From contig CALSML010000002.1 in the NCBI GenBank assembly GCA_943787445.1, forward strand, positions 1 to 64,000: 64,000 bases of DNA, given 5' to 3'. Within the stretch, counting starts at the first letter, position 1. The number at the start of each line of letters is the position of its first letter. Origin of the DNA: an uncultured Alphaproteobacteria bacterium (GTDB taxonomy: Bacteria > Pseudomonadota > Alphaproteobacteria > UBA6615). Under the pieces are notes generated by a model, which worked only from the letters and a program-made list of their open reading frames with translations, was not told the DNA's origin and ran no database searches. The position numbers and the translations under genes are program-made. This document shows, one piece after another, positions 19,495 through 28,353 of this stretch.

Positions 19495-20760
19495 CTACTG
19501 GTTCATGGTGTCGTAGAAGTCGTCGTTGTTCTTGGTCGACTTCATCTTGCCGAGCAGGAACTCCATGCCGTCGACAACACCCATCGGGTTGAGGATGCGG
19601 CGCAGGACCCACATTTTCGAAAGCGTGCCCTTGTCCACCAGCAGCTCCTCTTTTCGGGTGCCGGACTTGGTGATGTCGATGGACGGCCAGGTGCGCTTAT
19701 CGGAAAGCTTGCGATCAAGGACGATTTCCGAGTTACCGGTGCCCTTGAACTCTTCGAAGATGACCTCATCCATGCGTGATCCGGTTTCGATCAGCGCCGT
19801 GGAGATGATGGTCAGCGAACCACCTTCCTCGATGTTACGTGCGGCACCGAAGAAACGCTTGGGACGTTGCAGAGCATTGGCATCCACACCACCGGTCAGC
19901 ACCTTGCCCGAAGACGGAACGACCGTGTTGTAGGCACGTGCCAGACGGGTGATCGAATCTAGCAGGATCACCACATCGCGCTTGTGCTCCACGAGACGCT
20001 TGGCCTTGTTGATCACCATTTCGGCGACCTGCACATGGCGCGTGGCCGGTTCATCAAAGGTCGAAGAGATCACCTCACCGCGCACGGTGCGCTGCATGTC
20101 GGTGACTTCTTCGGGGCGCTCATCGATCAACAGCACGATCAGATAGATATCCGGATGGTTGGCCATGATCGCCTTGGCAATGTTCTGCATCATCACCGTC
20201 TTACCGGTGCGCGGCGGCGCCACCAGCAGAGCGCGCTGGCCCATACCCATGGGGGAAACAATATCGATGACCCGCAGGGAGGGATCCTTGAACTCGGGAT
20301 CCTCTATCTCCAGCTTGATCTTCCGTTCCGGATAGAGCGGGGTCAGATTGTCGAAATTCACCCGGTGACGCGTGACATCCACATCGTCGAAATTGACCTT
20401 GTTGACCTTCACCAGGGCAAAGTAACGCTCCCCATCCTTGGGAGAGCGAATTTCACCTTCCACCGTGTCGCCGGTGCGCAGCGCAAAGCGGCGCACCTGA
20501 TTAGGGGTGACATAAATGTCGTCCGGACCCGGCAGGTAGTTCGATTCCGGGGAGCGCAGAAAACCGAACCCGTCCTGCAGCACTTCGAGAACACCAATGC
20601 CGTAGATCGGCACGCCGTCTTCGGCCAAAGCCTTGAGAATGGCGAACATCAAATCCTGGGTGCGGAAATTGCTCGCGCCTTCGATTTCGAGTTCTTCGGC
20701 AAACACCAGAAGGTCGGCGGGCGACTTCTGTTTCAGTTGTTGGAGATCCATTGGTTCCAT
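19495..20760 (-). CDS. rho: Transcription termination factor Rho
   Basis: A 421-residue hexameric RNA helicase that ends transcription. The N-terminal domain begins [21 protein letters not shown]. The RNA-binding fold holds [24 protein letters not shown]. The ATPase core has [12 protein letters not shown] (Walker A), LIDERPEEV and the arginine-finger region. I place the start at ATG 20760 (MEPMDLQQ); ATG 20751 is equally possible, while the frame to 20844 adds unconserved residues. The 229 bases up to hemJ hold no gene and may carry a promoter or leader. Confidence 0.97.
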   Translation of the reverse strand: MEPMDLQQLKQKSPADLLVFAEELEIEGASNFRTQDLMFAILKALAEDGVPIYGIGVLEVLQDGFGFLRSPESNYLPGPDDIYVTPNQVRRFALRTGDTVEGEIRSPKDGERYFALVKVNKVNFDDVDVTRHRVNFDNLTPLYPERKIKLEIEDPEFKDPSLRVIDIVSPMGMGQRALLVAPPRTGKTVMMQNIAKAIMANHPDIYLIVLLIDERPEEVTDMQRTVRGEVISSTFDEPATRHVQVAEMVINKAKRLVEHKRDVVILLDSITRLARAYNTVVPSSGKVLTGGVDANALQRPKRFFGAARNIEEGGSLTIISTALIETGSRMDEVIFEEFKGTGNSEIVLDRKLSDKRTWPSIDITKSGTRKEELLVDKGTLSKMWVLRRILNPMGVVDGMEFLLGKMKSTKNNDDFYDTMNQ

Positions 20761-20989
20761 GTTGGAAACCTGTCCTGTGCTGGAAATATCAATACGACAC
20801 GGCGGACGCCTGTCGTCGGATGTGGCTGCGGAACTTCGCGGCACGCCAACGCAGAGCGTTGGTAAAAGAAGAAGAAAGTGCGGAAGGTTGAGCGATCGCT
20901 CGTTGTTGTCTTTCGCGCTATTGCATTACGCGCTTAGAAGGCGCGATGCGTCAAGTCAATCCTGATGGCAAAAGTTTGCCGTTCTACGC

Positions 20990-21439
20990 TCAGAACGGCC
21001 GCGCAATCACCATGAAAACAATCACGATCAACAATACGGTGGGCACTTCATTGGCCAAACGGAAGGTCCAGGCCGGTCGGGTGTTAGTGTCCGTTTCAAA
21101 ATCCTTGCGCCATTTTCCGAAGACATGATGGGCAATGGTCATGACGGTGATCGCCGCCAGCTTGACCCAAATCCAGGCGGCGCCCCAATCCACCACACCC
21201 GGCGTGCCCAGCAGCAGCCCGCCAAAGACAAAAGTCAGGATCATTGCCGGATTCATGATCGCGCGCAGCAGGCGACGCTCCATCACCTTGAAGGTTTCGG
21301 ACATCTCGGAACCGGGTTCGGCATCTGCGTGATAGACGAAGAGCCGCGGCAGATAGAGCATTCCCGCCATCCAGGCGATGACCGAAATGACGTGCAGGGA
21401 TTTGATCCAGGGATAGGCCATGCTCAGAAACTCGTCCAT
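20990..21439 (-). CDS. hemJ: Protoporphyrinogen oxidase HemJ
   Basis: A 149-residue membrane protein with four hydrophobic helices. The LHVISVIAWMAGMLYLPRLFVYH stretch near residues 15-37 contains the conserved histidine and arginine of HemJ, and the loop with RRLLRAIMNPAMI follows. HemJ oxidises protoporphyrinogen IX in heme synthesis in bacteria without HemG or HemY. Its place directly after hemH (9-base gap) supports this. The stop lies 229 bases upstream of the rho start. Confidence 0.93.
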   Translation of the reverse strand: MDEFLSMAYPWIKSLHVISVIAWMAGMLYLPRLFVYHADAEPGSEMSETFKVMERRLLRAIMNPAMILTFVFGGLLLGTPGVVDWGAAWIWVKLAAITVMTIAHHVFGKWRKDFETDTNTRPAWTFRLANEVPTVLLIVIVFMVIARPF

Positions 21440-21448
21440 GACCGTCTC

Positions 21449-22486
21449 CTAGGCAGCAGCTGACATGGGGCATTGTGACCAGTCAGCCCCGCAAATCCGC
21501 TCACCTGTGTGGCTGCACAGCGCACAGCCGCCGGCCACATTGTCACGCACAAGCCGGGCCAGGCCATCGATGAAGGACGCATCCACACCCACGGTCGGTG
21601 TCCGCAAATAATTTGGCACCCCGGCATGATCGGCGATTTCGCGGTATTCGATATCCAGCTCAACAAGGGTTTCGGAATGTTCCGAGACGAAAGCGATTGG
21701 TACCACCACAAGGTTTTTGCCCTCGGCGCCCGCGCGTTTGATTTCATCCTCGGTCGCCGGTCCGATCCATTCCAGCGGACCAACGCGGCTCTGATAACAG
21801 TTGATCCAGTCGAAATCCCGATCGAGCACGGCCAAAACAGCCTTGGTGGTTTGTTCCACCTGCCATTGATAGGGATCACCGGCATCAACGATTTTCTTTG
21901 GCAGACCATGTGCGGAAAACAGGACCCGGAACGGTTCGCCCGCAGGCAAGTCCGCAATCGCGTTCGTGACAGATGCAGCAACCGCAGACACAAAACCGGG
22001 TTCAGTCGGGTAACAACACAACGCGGTCACCGGAATTGTGAGATCACGGGTTTTCGCGGCCTGCTCCCAGACCCGCATCATGGAACCCACGGTTGTCGTG
22101 GAGAACTGCGGATAAAGCGGCAACAGAACGATCCGGTCCGGCTGATGCGCCAGCACATCGTCCAGAGTTTCCAGACAGAACGGGTGCCAGTAACGCATGG
22201 CGACAAAACATTTGTAGGTTTCTTCACCTCCCGCGTTCAACGCCGTTTCCAACGCATCAGCCTGAGCACGGGTGTTTTTCAGCAAGGGAGACCCACCCCC
22301 CAAATGGGCATAGATTTCCCCGGCAGTGGATGCACGACGCCGGGAAATCAGTTGCGCCAACAGCCAGCGGAAAGGCTGGGGCAATCCCAGAATCATCGGA
22401 TCATTAAACAGATTGAACAGAAATGGGCGGATGTCCTCAAGCTTATCCGGCCCACCCAAATTGTAGAGAACAACCGCCGTGCTCAT
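21449..22486 (-). CDS. hemH: Ferrochelatase
   Basis: A 345-residue enzyme that inserts iron into protoporphyrin IX, the last heme step. The N-terminus VVLYNLGGPDKLEDIRPFL and the active-site histidine in VLFSAHGLPKKIV are clear, as is FVSEHSETLVELDIEY. The C-terminus carries four cysteines (321, 324, 332, 339) in GGCALCSHTGERICG and WSQCP, an arrangement seen in ferrochelatases that hold a [2Fe-2S] cluster. The ATG overlaps the hemE stop, so hemE-hemH-hemJ form one operon reading away from the origin. Confidence 0.96.
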   Translation of the reverse strand: MSTAVVLYNLGGPDKLEDIRPFLFNLFNDPMILGLPQPFRWLLAQLISRRRASTAGEIYAHLGGGSPLLKNTRAQADALETALNAGGEETYKCFVAMRYWHPFCLETLDDVLAHQPDRIVLLPLYPQFSTTTVGSMMRVWEQAAKTRDLTIPVTALCCYPTEPGFVSAVAASVTNAIADLPAGEPFRVLFSAHGLPKKIVDAGDPYQWQVEQTTKAVLAVLDRDFDWINCYQSRVGPLEWIGPATEDEIKRAGAEGKNLVVVPIAFVSEHSETLVELDIEYREIADHAGVPNYLRTPTVGVDASFIDGLARLVRDNVAGGCALCSHTGERICGADWSQCPMSAAA

Positions 22487-23520
22487 GCGGACGAGTCCCA
22501 GGTTTTCACGATCTCGGCCAGCCGCTCCACATGAGCCGGCGGGGTTTCCTTGTTGATGCCATGGGCCAGATTGAACACGAATGGACCTCCCGACAGCGCC
22601 TGAAGAATTTGCAATGCGGCGTGTTCCATTTCTGCCCCACCCGCCAGCAGGTAAGCCGGATCAAGATTTCCCTGGACCGGACAGATTGGCTGAATATCAT
22701 TGACAGCTTCAGCCAGGGTAATCGACGAATCCAGGCCCACCGCATCAATGCCCGTGCCACGAATATAATCGGGCAGGCGCGCACCGATCCCCCGGGCAAA
22801 CCCGATGATCGGAACATCAGGCGCGTGCGCTTTCACTGCCGCGACAATCCGCGCGGTCGGGTTGATGACCCAGTCATCAAAATCAGAGGCCGGGACCGCA
22901 CTGGCCCAGGTGTCGAAAATCTGCAGCGCCTGAGCACCTGCATCGATCTGCGCCTTGAGATACATCGCAGTGGAATCCATCAGCAGATCGAGCATGATCG
23001 AAAAATCCTGCCGATGGCGAATGGCCCAGCTCTTGACGGTGTTGAAATCCCGCGTGCTGCCGCCTTCGATCATGTAGGTGGCTACGGTCCAGGGCGCGCC
23101 GGAAAATCCGATCAGCGCAACATCTTCGGGCAATTCCGCCCGGACCAGGCGCACGGTTTCAAAGACAGGCGCGAGTTTTTTCAGGGTCTGCCCCGGATCC
23201 AGTGCTGCGAGATTCTGCGCCGACTGGATCGGATCGAGCCTGGGCCCGGTGCCTTCGACAAAACCCACGGTCTGGCCCATGGCATGGGGGATCACGAGGA
23301 TATCGGAAAACAGGATAGCCGCATCGGCCTGAAACCGTTCGATCGGCTGCAGGGTGACCCGGGCCGCCCGATCCGGGGTGTAACACAGATCCAGAAATCC
23401 GTTCGCCTGCGCGCGAATGTCCCGGTATTCCGGGAGATATCGCCCGGCTTGGCGCATGAACCAGAAGGGGGGTCGGGAGCCGGTCTTGCCGGCGAGAGCA
23501 TCGAGAAACAGGTTGGTCAC
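22483..23520 (-). CDS. hemE: Uroporphyrinogen decarboxylase
   Basis: A 345-residue enzyme that removes four carboxyl groups from uroporphyrinogen III to give coproporphyrinogen. The N-terminal motif RPPFWFMRQAGRYLPEYR holds the substrate-binding arginines, and the active-site aspartate lies in AAILFSDILVIPHAMG. GFSGAPWTVATYMIEGG and the HGI motif near the end are family landmarks. It is the first gene left of the probable replication origin and is divergent from the PPDK regulator gene, the order known from Caulobacter and Rickettsia. Confidence 0.97.
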   Translation of the reverse strand: MTNLFLDALAGKTGSRPPFWFMRQAGRYLPEYRDIRAQANGFLDLCYTPDRAARVTLQPIERFQADAAILFSDILVIPHAMGQTVGFVEGTGPRLDPIQSAQNLAALDPGQTLKKLAPVFETVRLVRAELPEDVALIGFSGAPWTVATYMIEGGSTRDFNTVKSWAIRHRQDFSIMLDLLMDSTAMYLKAQIDAGAQALQIFDTWASAVPASDFDDWVINPTARIVAAVKAHAPDVPIIGFARGIGARLPDYIRGTGIDAVGLDSSITLAEAVNDIQPICPVQGNLDPAYLLAGGAEMEHAALQILQALSGGPFVFNLAHGINKETPPAHVERLAEIVKTWDSSA

Positions 23521-23982
23521 GGAAACGATCTGCGGTGTCGGGATGAAGTGTCAGCGTTGAATTTGTCCGGACTATGGCGAACCAGGTTGCTCGATGCACT
23601 ACAAAAATAGTTAAAAGAACGTAGTGATAACTTGAACTGACGTTGTAGATGTCCGGTGAATCAAAGGGATAATTTCATATGCACAGGATTATCCACGGTG
23701 CGGTTTGAAGCCTTCTAATGTGCATGCCGGTTTGTGAGTGGTTGATCTATCTTCTTGATTGAAAACACTTACGCGGGAGATCGTCATGTGAATCATCTCG
23801 GGCAAAGTCAGGGACGGAATGTGCATGTTCATCCCTCACCCGGGATTGGAAAACTTTCCCGCCCTTGGGATGACAGGGGCTCCAACGAACGGCATAACGT
23901 TGAACAAAATTTGGGTCGGTTGAAAACACCGCACTTATCCACCAGTCCAGCGAAACTGCACACAGCCATATGGGCGTCTTTC
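23521..23982. other. Probable chromosomal replication origin (oriC/Cori region)
   Basis: This 462-base gap separates divergent hemE and the RP001-family gene, the site of the Caulobacter origin. It contains DnaA-box-like sequences: TTATCCACG at 23689-23697, TTATCCACC at 23935-23943, and two weaker reverse-strand boxes at 23664-23672 (TTATCCCTT) and 23622-23630 (TTATCACTA). An AT-rich stretch lies at 23598-23655. Two GANTC sites are at 23658 and 23790. The 10-mer TTGAAAACAC occurs at 23759 and 23920. Two parS sites lie about 9.6 and 11.7 kb to the left. The start of the first gene on the right was set at 23983, which leaves this region free of coding. Confidence 0.8.
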
Positions 23983-24849
23983 ATGAACGCAGAAGCACCC
24001 AAATTTCATGTTCACCTGGTTTCGGACTCAACCGGCGAGACCATTCGCTCGGTTGCGCGCGCCTGTCTGGTGCAGTTCGAAGACACCGATGTAGTGGAAC
24101 ATTTCTGGCCGATGGCGCGCACGCCGAAAGCGATGGATCTGGTCCTCGAAGAACTCAGCGAGAACCCCGGGCCCGTCATTTTCACTCTGGTGAATGACAA
24201 TCTGTGCGAGCAGCTGGTGCGCGGCTGCCGGTTGCGCCAGGTGCCGTGTATCTCGGTTCTTGATCCGGTGATCGCGGCGGTGGGCAGTTTTCTGGGCGTG
24301 CAGCCAACCCATGTGGTGGGCGGACAGCACGAACTCGACGCCGCCTATTTTCAGCGCATCGAAGCCATGGATTGGACGCTCTCTCATGATGATGGCCAGC
24401 GCGCTCATGAACTCGACGGGTCGGATGTGGTGCTGATCGGTGTGTCGCGCACCTCGAAGACGCCGACCTGTCTCTATCTCGCCAATCGCGGCATCAAGGC
24501 CGCCAATGTGCCCTGGGTGCCGGGGATTCCCCTGCCGCCGGGTCTGGACAAGCTGGAAAATCCGCTGATCATCGGCCTGACCAATGATCCCAAACGGCTG
24601 GTGGAACTTCGCAAGGCGCGCCTGAGCTCGCTGCAGCAGGATGAAGAGACAGATTATGTGGATTTCGATCAGGTCCGCGCCGAGATCACCGAGGCGAAAC
24701 GCTATTTCGCCCGCAACAAGTGGCCGGTGATCGATGTGACCCGGCGCTCGATCGAGGAAACTTCGGCGGCGATCCTGACCCTCTACAATCGCCGGCGCGA
24801 GGAACAGGGTGAGGCCGCCATGGGTCGGCCGAGCGATGTCATCGCCTGA
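23983..24849 (+). CDS. Pyruvate phosphate dikinase regulatory protein (kinase/pyrophosphorylase, RP001 family)
   Basis: A 288-residue DUF299 protein. It starts FHVHLVSDSTGETIRSVARA and has the P-loop-like GVSRTSKTPTCLYLANRG and NVPWVPG motifs. Members switch pyruvate phosphate dikinase or PEP synthetase off by ADP-dependent phosphorylation and on by phosphorolysis. Which dikinase is the target cannot be seen here. I chose ATG 23983; the frame stays open to 23755, but that part overlaps origin elements and is unconserved. The gene heads the run with maf, aroE, coaE and dnaQ. Confidence 0.93.
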   Translation: MNAEAPKFHVHLVSDSTGETIRSVARACLVQFEDTDVVEHFWPMARTPKAMDLVLEELSENPGPVIFTLVNDNLCEQLVRGCRLRQVPCISVLDPVIAAVGSFLGVQPTHVVGGQHELDAAYFQRIEAMDWTLSHDDGQRAHELDGSDVVLIGVSRTSKTPTCLYLANRGIKAANVPWVPGIPLPPGLDKLENPLIIGLTNDPKRLVELRKARLSSLQQDEETDYVDFDQVRAEITEAKRYFARNKWPVIDVTRRSIEETSAAILTLYNRRREEQGEAAMGRPSDVIA

Positions 24850-24850
24850 T

Positions 24851-25465
24851 ATGAAGGCGCAGAAGAACGTTCCCACCATCGTACTGGCATCGGCCAGTGC
24901 CGTCCGGACCCGTCTGCTGCGTTCGGCCGGGGTACCCCATATCGTGGCTCCCGCCCGTGTGGATGAAGCCGCGACCCGCGATGGGATGCTCGCCGAGAAT
25001 GCCGACCATGCCGCCATCGCGGCAGTTCTGGCCGAACAGAAGGCCCGGAAGATATCCCCGAACCATGCCGGTGTGATCGTGCTGGGGGCGGATCAGGTCC
25101 TGTCCTGTGAGGGGGTCCTGTTCGAGAAACCGGCTGATGTGGAGGGTGTACGCGCACACCTGAACGCCCTGATGGGCAAGGAACACACGCTGTACACCGG
25201 TGTTTGCGCGGTGCGCGACGGTGAAGTGATCTGGCGCGCCAACACGGCGGCGGTGATGCAGATGCGGCGGCTCAGCGCGGACTTCGTCGACCATTATGTG
25301 GCCGAGGTTGGCGAGGCCGCCTGCCAGTCTGTGGGTGCTTATTTGCTTGAAGGTCTGGGGATACAGCTTTTTTCGCGCATCGACGGCGATTTCTTCACTA
25401 TTCTGGGCCTTCCCATGGTGCCGCTTCTTGAATTCCTGCGAAACAACGACGTGATCGAACGATGA
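24851..25465 (+). CDS. Maf family nucleoside triphosphate pyrophosphatase
   Basis: A 204-residue Maf protein that hydrolyses non-canonical or modified nucleoside triphosphates. The family start IVLASASAVRTRLLRSAG and the GADQVLSCEG motif are visible, with GAYLLEGLGIQLFSRIDGDFFTILGLP read in parts near the end. The start at ATG 24851 overlaps nothing and follows the previous stop by one base. The specificity (dTTP/UTP or m7GTP type) cannot be assigned. Stop and aroE start overlap by 4 bases. Confidence 0.92.
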   Translation: MKAQKNVPTIVLASASAVRTRLLRSAGVPHIVAPARVDEAATRDGMLAENADHAAIAAVLAEQKARKISPNHAGVIVLGADQVLSCEGVLFEKPADVEGVRAHLNALMGKEHTLYTGVCAVRDGEVIWRANTAAVMQMRRLSADFVDHYVAEVGEAACQSVGAYLLEGLGIQLFSRIDGDFFTILGLPMVPLLEFLRNNDVIER

Positions 25466-26319
25466 GTGAGGTTCTGCGCGCAGGTGTCATGGGCTGGCCT
25501 GTGTCCCATTCCCTGTCGCCAGCGCTGCATGGTCATTGGCTGCAGCGCTATGGGATTGCGGGCACCTATGAAGCTTTCCCGGTCGAACCTGATGAATTGC
25601 CCTCCGTCATTGCTCGTCTGCGTGATGAAGGGTTCCGCGGCACCAATCTGACCGTGCCCCACAAGGAATCCGCGATGGCGCTGGTCGACACTATCGATGA
25701 CACCGCCCGCCGGATCGGCGCGGCCAACACCCTGGTGGTGCAGGATGACGGGACTCTCGCAGCTACCAATACGGATGCCTATGGTCTGATCGAGAATATC
25801 CGCGCGGACGCCCCGGAACAGCTAGCCGCAAAATTCAGCGGGCGGCCATTGGTGATTCTCGGCGCCGGCGGTGCGGCGCGCGCGGCGCTGGTTGGCCTGG
25901 CCGATATCGGTGCAACCGAAATCCGAATCGTGAATCGAACCCTCGCCCGGGCAGAAGCCCTTGCCGGAATTGTCGCTGATCAGGATCTGGTGGTCCGCGC
26001 GATGGGCTGGGAAGACCGCGCCCGGGCGCTGGCTGATGCGGGTCTGCTGGTCAACACCACAACCCTGGGGATGCAGGGACAGGCACCGCTGGAACTCGAC
26101 CTTGGTACCCTGCCGGCAGATGCTGTGGTCAACGATATTGTCTACGCGCCCCTGGAAACCGGCCTGCTGGCGGCCGCACGGCAACGGGGCAACCCGGCGG
26201 TGGATGGTCTGGGCATGTTGCTGCATCAGGCCCGTGCGGGGTTCCGGGCCTGGTTCGGGATTGATCCCGAGGTGGATGACGATCTGCGCAATGCTGTGCT
26301 GGCGGCACGCGCACAATGA
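25462..26319 (+). CDS. aroE: Shikimate dehydrogenase
   Basis: A 285-residue NADPH-dependent enzyme that reduces 3-dehydroshikimate in the aromatic amino acid pathway. The substrate site reads GWPVSHSLSPALHGHWL and NLTVPHKESAM with its catalytic lysine. The nucleotide fold is VILGAGGAARAALVGL. The C-terminal VVNDIVYAPLETGLL and DGLGMLLHQAR complete the family pattern. The gene is coupled to maf and coaE by 4-base overlaps. Confidence 0.96.
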   Translation: MSEVLRAGVMGWPVSHSLSPALHGHWLQRYGIAGTYEAFPVEPDELPSVIARLRDEGFRGTNLTVPHKESAMALVDTIDDTARRIGAANTLVVQDDGTLAATNTDAYGLIENIRADAPEQLAAKFSGRPLVILGAGGAARAALVGLADIGATEIRIVNRTLARAEALAGIVADQDLVVRAMGWEDRARALADAGLLVNTTTLGMQGQAPLELDLGTLPADAVVNDIVYAPLETGLLAAARQRGNPAVDGLGMLLHQARAGFRAWFGIDPEVDDDLRNAVLAARAQ

Positions 26320-26930
26320 TTGTTCTGGGGCTGACCGGCTCGATTGGCATGGGCAAGTCGACGGCGGCAGACATGTTCCGGGCGCTGGGCGTGCCGGTGC
26401 ATGACGCCGATGCGACCGTGCATGCCCTGCTTGCGGATGACCGACAGGTCCGGGCTGCGATCGAGGCCCGTTTTCCGGGCGTGGTGACAAAGGATGCTGT
26501 TGACCGACAGGCACTGGGGGCGGCGGTGTTTGGAAATCCCGAAGCCCGCCGCGATCTTGAGGCCATTCTGCATCCACGGGTGCGCCGGGTCTTGGAGAGC
26601 TTCTTGCGCCGACACCGGGTGCTCGGTACATCGCTGGTGGTTCTCGACATTCCGCTGCTCTTTGAAACCGGCGGTGAATCCCGGGCCGACGGCGTGGTGG
26701 TGGTCTCTGCACCGGCCAGCATGCAGCGTCGGCGGGTCATGGCACGGCCGGGTATGGATGATGCCCGGTTCGCCGGGATCCTGGCATCCCAGATGCCCGA
26801 TCAGGAGAAACGCCGCCGCGCCGACTTTGTCGTGGAGACCGGGCTTGGCAAGGCCTATACTTTTGCGAAACTGAAGCGGATCGTCACAGCCATCCGCGCC
26901 GCGCAATCTGGCTCCCGCGGCATTCACTGA
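26316..26930 (+). CDS. coaE: Dephospho-CoA kinase
   Basis: A 204-residue kinase for the last step of coenzyme A synthesis. The P-loop GLTGSIGMGKSTAADMF is at the N-terminus, followed by VPVHDADATVHALL and VLDIPLLFETGGE, both typical. The order aroE-coaE-dnaQ is standard in alphaproteobacteria. The start overlaps aroE by 4 bases; dnaQ follows 25 bases after the stop. Confidence 0.96.
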   Translation: MIVLGLTGSIGMGKSTAADMFRALGVPVHDADATVHALLADDRQVRAAIEARFPGVVTKDAVDRQALGAAVFGNPEARRDLEAILHPRVRRVLESFLRRHRVLGTSLVVLDIPLLFETGGESRADGVVVVSAPASMQRRRVMARPGMDDARFAGILASQMPDQEKRRRADFVVETGLGKAYTFAKLKRIVTAIRAAQSGSRGIH

Positions 26931-26955
26931 AGCACCGACCTGAAGCGAGCCGATC

Positions 26956-27636
26956 ATGCGTGAAATCATTCTCGATACCGAAACCACCGGCTTTGATCCG
27001 GCCCAGGGTGACCGGATCGTCGAGATCGGTTGCGTCGAAGCCCATTCTCATATCGCCACCGGTGAAACCTTTCATGTCTATATCAATCCCGAACGGGACA
27101 TGCCGGAAAGTGCATTCAACGTGCATGGGTTGAGCGAGGAATTTCTGTCGGACAAGCCGGTCTTTGCCGAGCTTGCGGAAAACTTTCTCAGCTTTATCGG
27201 TGATGCACCGCTGGTCATTCACAATGCCGAATTCGACATGAAGTTCCTGAATTCGGAACTAAAGAAAATCGGCCGGCCGATCCTGCCCCGGGATCGGGCG
27301 ATCGACACGGTGGCGATGGCACGGCGGAAATTCCCCGGCGCTCAGGCCAATCTGGATGCATTGTGTCGGCGCTTCGATATCGACCTGTCCCGACGTGACA
27401 AGCATGGCGCGCTGCTCGATGCTGAACTCCTGGCCGAGGTGTATCTGCAGCTTTGCGGTGGATTGCAGCCCGATCTCGAACTCAGCGGCAATCAGACCCG
27501 GTCAGACAGTCCGGTGGCGGTCCAGCGGCAGGCCCGCGCGCCGCGCGCTCATGCGCCCAGCCCGGAAGAACTGGCAGCCCATGCGGCGCTGGTTGAAACC
27601 CTGACAGAACCTGTCTGGGGCTCGGACGAGAGTTAG
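26956..27636 (+). CDS. dnaQ: DNA polymerase III subunit epsilon (proofreading 3'-5' exonuclease)
   Basis: A 226-residue exonuclease of the DEDDh type. Exo I is ILDTETTGFDP, Exo II is LVIHNAEFDMKFLN, and the last motif is SRRDKHGALLDAELLAEVY with the catalytic histidine. The C-terminal 50 residues are low in conservation and probably bind the polymerase alpha subunit. It has its own ribosome binding site and ends the forward run; secB converges from the right. Confidence 0.96.
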   Translation: MREIILDTETTGFDPAQGDRIVEIGCVEAHSHIATGETFHVYINPERDMPESAFNVHGLSEEFLSDKPVFAELAENFLSFIGDAPLVIHNAEFDMKFLNSELKKIGRPILPRDRAIDTVAMARRKFPGAQANLDALCRRFDIDLSRRDKHGALLDAELLAEVYLQLCGGLQPDLELSGNQTRSDSPVAVQRQARAPRAHAPSPEELAAHAALVETLTEPVWGSDES

Positions 27637-27664
27637 TTCCCGGCGCGCGGGTGCGCGCTGGAAC

Positions 27665-28252
27665 CTAGAGTTCGAATTCGAATTTCTGACCGTCGTCGCC
27701 CTTGCCATCCTTGGCACCCGGCGCGCTGGCCGGTGCCGCAGCGGCGGGTGCTGTTGCACCCTCGCCCTGCTCGGCTTCGGCCTGAGCGGCGCGCTGCTGG
27801 AACAATGCGACAAAGTCGATGGGCTGAATGAGCAGCGGCGGGAAGCCGCCGTCACGCACGGCGTCGGCGATAATGGCGCGGGCAAACGGGAAGAGCTGGC
27901 GCGGGGCCTCGATATAGACCAGCGGAGCCAGATATTCCTCGGGGACCTCGCCAATCGAGAAGATGCCCGCATAGACGATTTCGACAATGAACAGAGCTGT
28001 CTCACCGGCGGTGCCTTCGGCCCGCAAGGTGAGCGTGACCTCGAAAGCCTTTTCAGCGACCTGGTTGGCATTCACATCGATGGCGATCTGAACATTCGGC
28101 TCGCCCTGTTGGGACAGCGACTGGGGTGCGTTCGGATTCTCGAACGACAGGTCTTTCACATACTGGGCGTTGACCAGCATCATCGGCTGTCCGTCGGGCG
28201 TGGAGGTGCCACCGGCTGTGGGGTCGGCGGGGGCTGATGTCTGGTCGCTCAT
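27665..28252 (-). CDS. secB: Protein-export chaperone SecB
   Basis: A 195-residue tetrameric chaperone that keeps preproteins unfolded for SecA. The core shows VKDLSFENPNAPQSL and the strand IVEIVYAGIFSIG. FPFARAIIADAVRDGGFPPLLIQPIDF is split by the ribbon, as usual. The C-terminal tail is long and rich in Ala, Pro and Gly, ending DDGQKFEFEL. I chose ATG 28252 (MSDQTSAP); the frame to 28327 adds 25 unconserved residues. Secretion of the porin and lipoproteins in this window would use this pathway. Confidence 0.95.
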   Translation of the reverse strand: MSDQTSAPADPTAGGTSTPDGQPMMLVNAQYVKDLSFENPNAPQSLSQQGEPNVQIAIDVNANQVAEKAFEVTLTLRAEGTAGETALFIVEIVYAGIFSIGEVPEEYLAPLVYIEAPRQLFPFARAIIADAVRDGGFPPLLIQPIDFVALFQQRAAQAEAEQGEGATAPAAAAPASAPGAKDGKGDDGQKFEFEL

Positions 28253-28353
28253 GGCGCTGTCCGTCTCTGTCTTGCGTTGGCGGGAAAAAGTGGCGCTCTG
28301 GCTAACATGCCGGTGCGGTGGCGACAACCACGCCGTCGCTGCAAAGGGCTGTT

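Noticed and set aside
23755-23982. N-terminal extension of the PPDK regulator
   Set aside because: The frame is open, but the residues are unconserved and overlap DnaA-like boxes and GANTC sites; the family starts at about ATG 23983.
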